Source of the DNA: Massospora cicadina
Taxonomy: Eukaryota; Entomophthoromycota; Entomophthoromycetes; Entomophthorales; Entomophthoraceae
DNA length: 64,000 nt
NCBI GenBank assembly: GCA_022478985.1
Contig: JAKSZP010009596.1
Location: 1 to 64,000 of the forward strand
Direction of reading: 5' to 3'
How positions within the stretch are numbered: the stretch's first letter is position 1; each line of letters begins with the position of its first letter. Positions 59,134-64,000 of this stretch are shown here, piece after piece. Position numbers and translations under genes: made by a program. The notes under the pieces were generated by a model. That model saw nothing but the letters and a program-made list of their open reading frames with translations, searched no databases and was not told the origin of the DNA.

Positions 59134-59334
59134 GGTACGCTTGATTGTGACTGTGTCCGCGGTGTACTTGCGAGATGCAATATGTCAGGTTTTGTTGATT
59201 AAATCTTTTTTGAAATTTTCCCATGTTCCGATGGGATCTGAAGTGAATGGGGCTGTGAATTCTGGGTTTGTAGCCTTGTTTTCAACCCAGTCAGATATCT
59301 CAGGCAATCTTATATTTTCTGGGTGAAGCTTTCT

Positions 59335-60058
59335 CTAAGGCGACACCTTTGTGTGGGATTGGGGTTGGCGCTAACTGCACCGTAACTAATTGGTGATTAG
59401 AAAAATTGATCTTTTTTGTTGTAAATTTGGAGATTCTTGAGTGGTGGGATTGTGGGATGAGGATGTGTCAATACGACTCATTGATATGAGCAGTCCCTCA
59501 CGTATGTTGAGTCTTGTCATATGGGGAAGAATTGGTGAATTGGGAGGAAGAGCACCCTGTAAGCGAAAGAGATGCCTTCATTGTGCGATATTCAATGTGT
59601 CCAGGTGGGTATCCCCTGGGATTAGGCCATTGATCTGTATTGGGGTTATCCCAGCAGTTGAAATCGCCTAACATGATGATATCTGGTGGGAGGGTGAGGG
59701 TAGAAATTTTTTCAAAAATTTTTTTTCTCTCAGTTGCAGTGCACAGTGCATAGATACATGCTAACGAAATTAGTTCATCTTGGCATGTGATTGTTGCTAC
59801 CAGGACTCGACCGTGCAAGTGTGATGATGAATTTATAATTTTAAATTTTTTGTTGTTTTGGACTATCACCCCACAGTGAGATGTCCATACTGATTGTGAT
59901 GGTGCGACCCTGGTTGACCAGGATTCTTCTTCCCCTTGTAGGCAGTGGGTTTCTTGGATGGCCAAGATGTCTACAAGAGGTTTTCGCAGGAATGCCAGCT
60001 TTTTGGCTTGGGATGTATGAGCCCTGGCTCCCGCAATATTTAATGTCACTATTGACAC
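59335..60058 (-). pseudogene. LINE-2 ORF2 AP-like endonuclease
   Basis: A 186-codon frame (59498-60058) starts MSIVTLNIAGARA, then DILAIQETHCLQGEEESW with the catalytic glutamate, HCGVIVQNNK, ISLACIYALC and IMLGDFNCWDNPNTDQW with the standard GDFN block. After a frameshift near 59500 the end of the domain (SRIDTSSS and FSNHQL-like text near 59395-59480) is found; the usual S-D-H reads SNH. It is better preserved than in LINE-1. Confidence 0.87.
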
Positions 60059-60297
60059 TGAGGTGCCCGTGGCGCCTCAGGAGCGGTTGGGAGGACCCTC
60101 TGGTCCTATCCCACCGCGGCTCATTTTGGCCATGCTTCGCGTCTGTACTCCAACTCTTTCACTGCCATTGTTGGTTCCCTTGATCTGACCCAATGAGTCA
60201 AGGGAATTGCAGTTTTTTGCATTTTCATCAACTTTTCCTGCACAGGTCTCATGTTGATTTGATGCGGGTTGTTGATTGGATTTTATATTTTTGAGGT

Positions 60298-61500
60298 TCA
60301 ACTTTGTTGCATTGTGCACCGCATTTTCACCCAAATTGTGGTTGCATTGTTCCTCAGTATGTGCATGACTGATGACGCTTTGTGGCTCAGTCTGGTTACT
60401 GTGAAAATTTTCGACCTGGGCATATTGTTCTGATTGGTTGGTTCAGTGAATATCTGAAATATCCTCCTGAATTTGTCCATGGTTAATGGCGGATTCCGCG
60501 TGTGCCGCCGCTTCAGCCGCTGCTCCCTTGCGGGCTTTTTGTGCTGCTTTACGCTGTTTACTTGTAACTGGGTCCACGATGGAGTATAGTCCATCTTCAC
60601 CCCAGCGGAATGGGTGGTGTCCATCAGTCATTTTGCCGAAGATTTCATTATCTTCGTCCATAGCTTCTTCACAAAAATCATTTTCCATTAAGCCCTCTTT
60701 CACAGGGCATGCATGTTCCTTGTGTCCCAGTGAGCCACAGTGGTTGCAAATGGGTGGTGCGCGTTCCAGTGTAACTTGGAATGCAGCTGACTGGCCCCCA
60801 TCTGCAAAGTGAAATTCTGCTGTGCGGGGAATTCTGGATAAATCCTCTTCCACTTCTAGGAAGGGGTTGATTACAGCGATAGCTTTGCCCATGCACAGGT
60901 TGGGCATTAAGCAAAATCACTGTAATTCAAGTTGTTGGATTTCTCCGTAGGCCACAAGACCTTTGCGGAGCTCCTCCTCAATTACCTTACGAGGAAGGTT
61001 GGTGGGGAGCGAGTCAAAGGAGATGAACAAATTTTTTGCTTTGTTCCATCTGGTGCGCGCGGTGCACACAATTTTTTTGCCCTCAAGGAGGGCAATTTCC
61101 ACGCAGATTTTTGCTGTGGCATCAGCTTCATCGGCTGTTTCAAAACCAATATCAATCCAGCCGCGTCCCATGTTGTTGGTGGCTATGTACACCGCGTGAG
61201 GGAATAGTGAGGGCTGTGCCTAACATGTTTTCTCCCACAGGGTTGGTGACTCATCCCAAGGAAGAGTCTGATCCCGTGTTCCACCTTTGACAAAGGTTGG
61301 TTGAATTGAATGTACATGTATTGCGCGTGCTTTACAGTAAATACCATAAACCCAGATGGTGTCTGAGTTTGCAATTTCTTTGCAGATTGGGTTCCTGGTC
61401 CCCCTCCAGGGCGTTTCTTGCCCTTAGTTGCACCATTAAGCGCACAGCTTGCTGCGACGCTCACCCATGTTGTTTTATTTTTGTTATCAAAGTCGCCCAT
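60298..61500 (-). pseudogene. LINE-2 ORF1 nucleic-acid-binding protein
   Basis: A frame opens at 61500 (MGDFDNKNKTTWVSVAASCA) with a lysine/glycine-rich head. After a frameshift, 60917-61192 gives the RRM-like part NNMGRGWIDIGFETADEADA, with RTRWNKAKNLFISFDSLPTN. Then comes a CCHC knuckle, CNHCGSLGHKEHAC, near 60690-60760, and an alanine- and lysine-rich tail (KQRKAAQKARKGAAAEAAAH). The parts correspond one to one with LINE-1 ORF1, and partly with LINE-3. Confidence 0.8.
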
Positions 61501-61582
61501 CTTTCCTGTGTGTGATTATCCGGATTTGCTGTTTGAATTGAATCATAGTAACTAAAGTGATTGTTACAAGAAAAAAAGCTTT

Positions 61583-61599
61583 TTGTCTGATGGTGTTTT
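61583..61599. repeat. LINE-2 target-site duplication, right
   Basis: TTGTCTGATGGTGTTTT, one difference from 56332-56348. Confidence 0.85.
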
Positions 61600-62347
61600 A
61601 TTATATATCATATTAAAATTATCATTGATTCCAAAACAAAGATATCATAAGTATACCAGAATCTGGGATTCGTGGCCTATTATTTCTTTTTTATAATATT
61701 TGACTATGATGACATGGGCATGGGGGCTTTATTGGTTTATGCAAAAATTTGTTTAATGTTAATCATGTTTTTGATTAAATTATTACATAATTAGTTGTAT
61801 GAATCGCCTTGTTATGTGCTGCTGATTGCTTGAGAAGAGCACTGGTTCAGATAATTGCAGACGCATCAGAAACTCTGTCTTGAGAAAATTTATGAGTTTA
61901 TGACTGTCCCTAAGGCATTTGAAAAGTCCTAGTCAAAAGGATTATAGAACATCAATCTACTTATTACGTGTTGGTATAATTAGATGTCATTTAAAATGGA
62001 GCATCATGGGTATTATGTGGTGAACACAAAACATATAGATTAGCTCCAAGTTGATACTAATAAACTACAATCTTTATTATAAAATGCTTATAGTTTTCTC
62101 TAAGATTTTTGTATTTAATACTTTACGTTGTATTAAGTCATGTATTTACTTGGTATCATAATGATTAGGGCAGTGTGCCATTGTCTAAGTAACAACAGAA
62201 GAATAAGGCTTCAAGTTTTATTATCAAGTACTTATATCTTAACTATTGCCACCGTCTGTTCTATTGTCTCCATATAATAGACGCTTAAAACTCCAAATTA
62301 TCTCATAATAAGAACCAGTCTAATTGAATTAGGACTAAAATTTAACT
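61600..62347 (+). repeat. Element I 3' LTR, second part
   Basis: Matches 51466-52272, for example AGAATCTGGGATT, GACTATGATGACATGGGC, TAATTGCAGACGCA and the end AATTTAAC. It is followed by GATAG, the probable TSD. Confidence 0.75.
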
Positions 62348-62570
62348 GATAGCATCTATGCCATAACTTCCTGAAATCAACGGTGCCATAAAAACCAAAC
62401 ATTATACTTGTCAGTGTACTCCATATCTCGATTACTGGAAAGGCATCCTTATGGAACCTCTTCTTGACCTCCATACTATTTTGTACAACAACACATTTCT
62501 CTTATCAACATGGCACTCACCGTTCCAAAAATAATATGGAAAGCCTATAAACCCATTTTATACTCATTCA
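62348..62570 (+). pseudogene. Element H integrase, part after element I
   Basis: The text LDLHTILYNNTFLLSTWHSP, then F and, after a stop, YGKPINPF, matches the Ty3 integrase stretch Y-N-N-S-x-H-S-S-T-x-x-S-P-F-x-x-x-Y-G. It continues the integrase cut at 51391, which is independent support for the boundaries of element I. Confidence 0.65.
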
Positions 62571-64000
62571 TCAGTGAAGAAAATAAGAGATCTAAACTAT
62601 AACTTGTAATTTTATGTAAACTAAATCCAGATACAAAGCAAAGCATATTCCAACTCAATGCATAATAAGTAAAATGGTTCAGGAAGCATATTAATGCCAC
62701 TTATAGATCTACCAGTATGGCCCTTGGCTATAGCTATCAAGCTAGACAGGGGTGCACATCCCTTTAGGACCAAAAATTTCCAACCCCCAAGGCTTTTCCC
62801 CTTGCCCAGTCTCAGAATTAGGGAACACACTGTATGAGAGATGGGTAAATGACGCCACTCACTATCTGCCTCATACTTTTTCCCCATCCACCTCTTATCC
62901 TAAACCCATTTAAGTGTCAAAATCTTAAAAACTTTATTCAAATAAAACAATTTTGTGTAGAATTAAGAAGTCACAAGAAGCTCGCCACCACGGTTCCCAT
63001 TGCCTGTTCCCAATATGTGTCTCACCAGAAGTCAATCTGACTGGGGACAACTTACCTAGTAATAAAAACCAAGAAAAAAGGCAATAAAAAAGGCAAAAAA
63101 TGGGGATCAAACCTGACACTCCATTACATGCTCAAGAAGGAAATTTGAATGTTCAAAATTTGGGAATTTGGCCCAAGAATGGTACAGATCCATCATCTGA
63201 CGCTGTTGAAGTAGTTTTGGGCTCAAAGCTATTAATTAATGATTTCAATCTAATTTGTGTTCCCCACTATTGCAGTCCAGCTTAGTAACTCCCTTCACAC
63301 CTCAAAGGTTAAAAACCAGAATCCTACCTTTAGGTGTTGATTTATTTGTTATAAATTGATCCTACTAAAACCTAAATTATTTAAAATCTTATATGTTATT
63401 TAATTTACCTAAATTTATACAAAAGGCCTGCAAGTGTTGTGTTTTCAAAAGTTGACAATGCTCAAGGGTCAAGTTCAATAGCCTCAAGAAGGAAGCATTT
63501 AGTGCTAGTTCAGCCCCAACTATTGAAAACTCCAATCTCACTCTGACAAAGACCCCTTTTAAATCTCCAACACCTTAATTTGAAGTTGAACAGCTGGGTA
63601 GTCCTGTGCTTACTGTTGTGGATTCTGAGGCACCACATTCAGAGGCCAGTATTCTACTAGCACTCTCTCTTTTCTTAACTAAATAACTCAACCAAACAAC
63701 TCATGGTTATTTTGTGTTTTCAAGCCTTGATGGTTTGGGATCAGAAAGTTGACTATTTAAAAGCTGTTTATCTTAATTTAAACTTCCATATTACGTGGGA
63801 TATGGGAAACTTTGATAAAAGCTGCATATTAAGTTCTTTTCCTAGCTTTTCACTCATTTCAATGTTCACTGAACAAAGCCCACCCAGGCTGCACCACTTA
63901 CAGGGGCTTCTTTCACTTGTCTCTTAATTTTGAGGCTTAAACCAGTTGCATAAATTAAGTTTACTCCAAATGTATTTTCTTTTAACAATGATGAATTCTT
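62571..64000. other. Right end, probably more of element H; nothing firmly readable
   Basis: Open frames are short (62621-62887 -, 63100-63285 +, 63703-63927 +) and without recognised motifs. The GPY module and 3' LTR of element H would be expected here but could not be identified. Confidence 0.35.

Larger units (their letters stand above)
56349..61582 (-). mobile_element. LINE-2: two-ORF non-LTR retrotransposon
   Basis: A 5.2-kb element, the same size and plan as LINE-1, inserted into the 3' LTR of element I. Read on -: 5' region from 61582, ORF1, ORF2 (endonuclease, RT, CCHC), and a 3' end containing the motif shared with LINE-3. TSD copies differ at one of 17 bases. It keeps a 319-codon open RT frame. 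Its 3' end is unlike that of LINE-1, so the two are different subfamilies. Confidence 0.88.
51392..62347 (+). mobile_element. Gag-only LTR retrotransposon I with two nested LINEs
   Basis: Two ~0.85-kb LTRs bound an interior of about 2.1 kb once LINE-2, LINE-3 and one copy of each TSD are removed (total ~3.8 kb). The only coding content is a Gag with a capsid-like part and a CCHC knuckle. A strong polypurine tract precedes the right LTR. There is no protease, RT, RNase H or integrase, and no room for them. The element sits inside the integrase of element H. A solo LTR of the same family is at 3746-4528. Confidence 0.8.

Noticed and set aside
62621..62887. 88-codon - strand frame as a small secreted or membrane protein
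   Set aside because: No signal peptide or membrane segment pattern is convincing, and the neighbourhood is decayed element H.

Overview
The window looks like intergenic DNA from a large, repeat-swollen eukaryotic genome. A filamentous fungus is my best guess, because the Ty3-type elements (one with a chromodomain) and the two-ORF LINEs read most like fungal ones, but the sequence does not settle the phylum. I found no host gene, RNA gene or CRISPR array. Nearly all of the 64 kb can be assigned to retrotransposons inserted into one another, most of them heavily broken by stops and frameshifts.

Layout, left to right. (1) 1-3229: Ty3-like element A on +, entering from outside the window (RT, RNase H, integrase), cut by a 765-bp insert of unknown type with 16-bp target-site duplications (TSDs). 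(2) 3230-17913: Ty3-like element B on -, with ~750-bp LTRs. It carries a solo LTR (3746-4528) inside its left LTR and a near-complete two-ORF LINE (LINE-1, 5850-11078) in its integrase, with a perfect 16-bp TSD. (3) 17914-18094: an integrase tail on +. (4) 18095-24968: Ty3-like element C on -, with 440/446-bp LTRs. (5) 24969-28226: very AT-rich remains of a Ty1/copia-like element on -. (6) 28227-36087: element G on +, a structurally complete Ty3-like element with 1637/1641-bp LTRs and a perfect 5-bp TSD. (7) 36635-49006: Ty3-like element E on -, split by a chromodomain-bearing Ty3-like element F on - (38613-44448). (8) 49007-51391 and 62348-~62560: Ty3-like element H on +, split inside its integrase by element I.

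Element I (51392-62347, +) is a ~3.8-kb LTR element whose only recognisable product is Gag. Two LINEs sit in it: LINE-3 (52429-54318), which has ORF1 but no endonuclease or reverse transcriptase, and LINE-2 (56349-61582), a near-full two-ORF LINE. LINE-2 and LINE-3 share a near-identical 3' end of about 34 bp.

The parts therefore form layered parasitism: complete LINEs that could once move themselves, a LINE derivative that probably depended on them, a Gag-only LTR element that needed another element's Pol, and old Ty3/copia hosts. Catalytic aspartates of the older elements are repeatedly read as asparagine (G-to-A), and the AT-rich parts hold few CG dinucleotides, as expected from cytosine-methylation decay or a RIP-like process. 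The LINEs are richer in GC and CG and keep open frames of 319 and 370 codons, so they look younger than their hosts.

All boundaries were read by eye. LTR and TSD ends are usually good to a few bases; domain limits inside broken polyproteins are good to about 50-100 bases.
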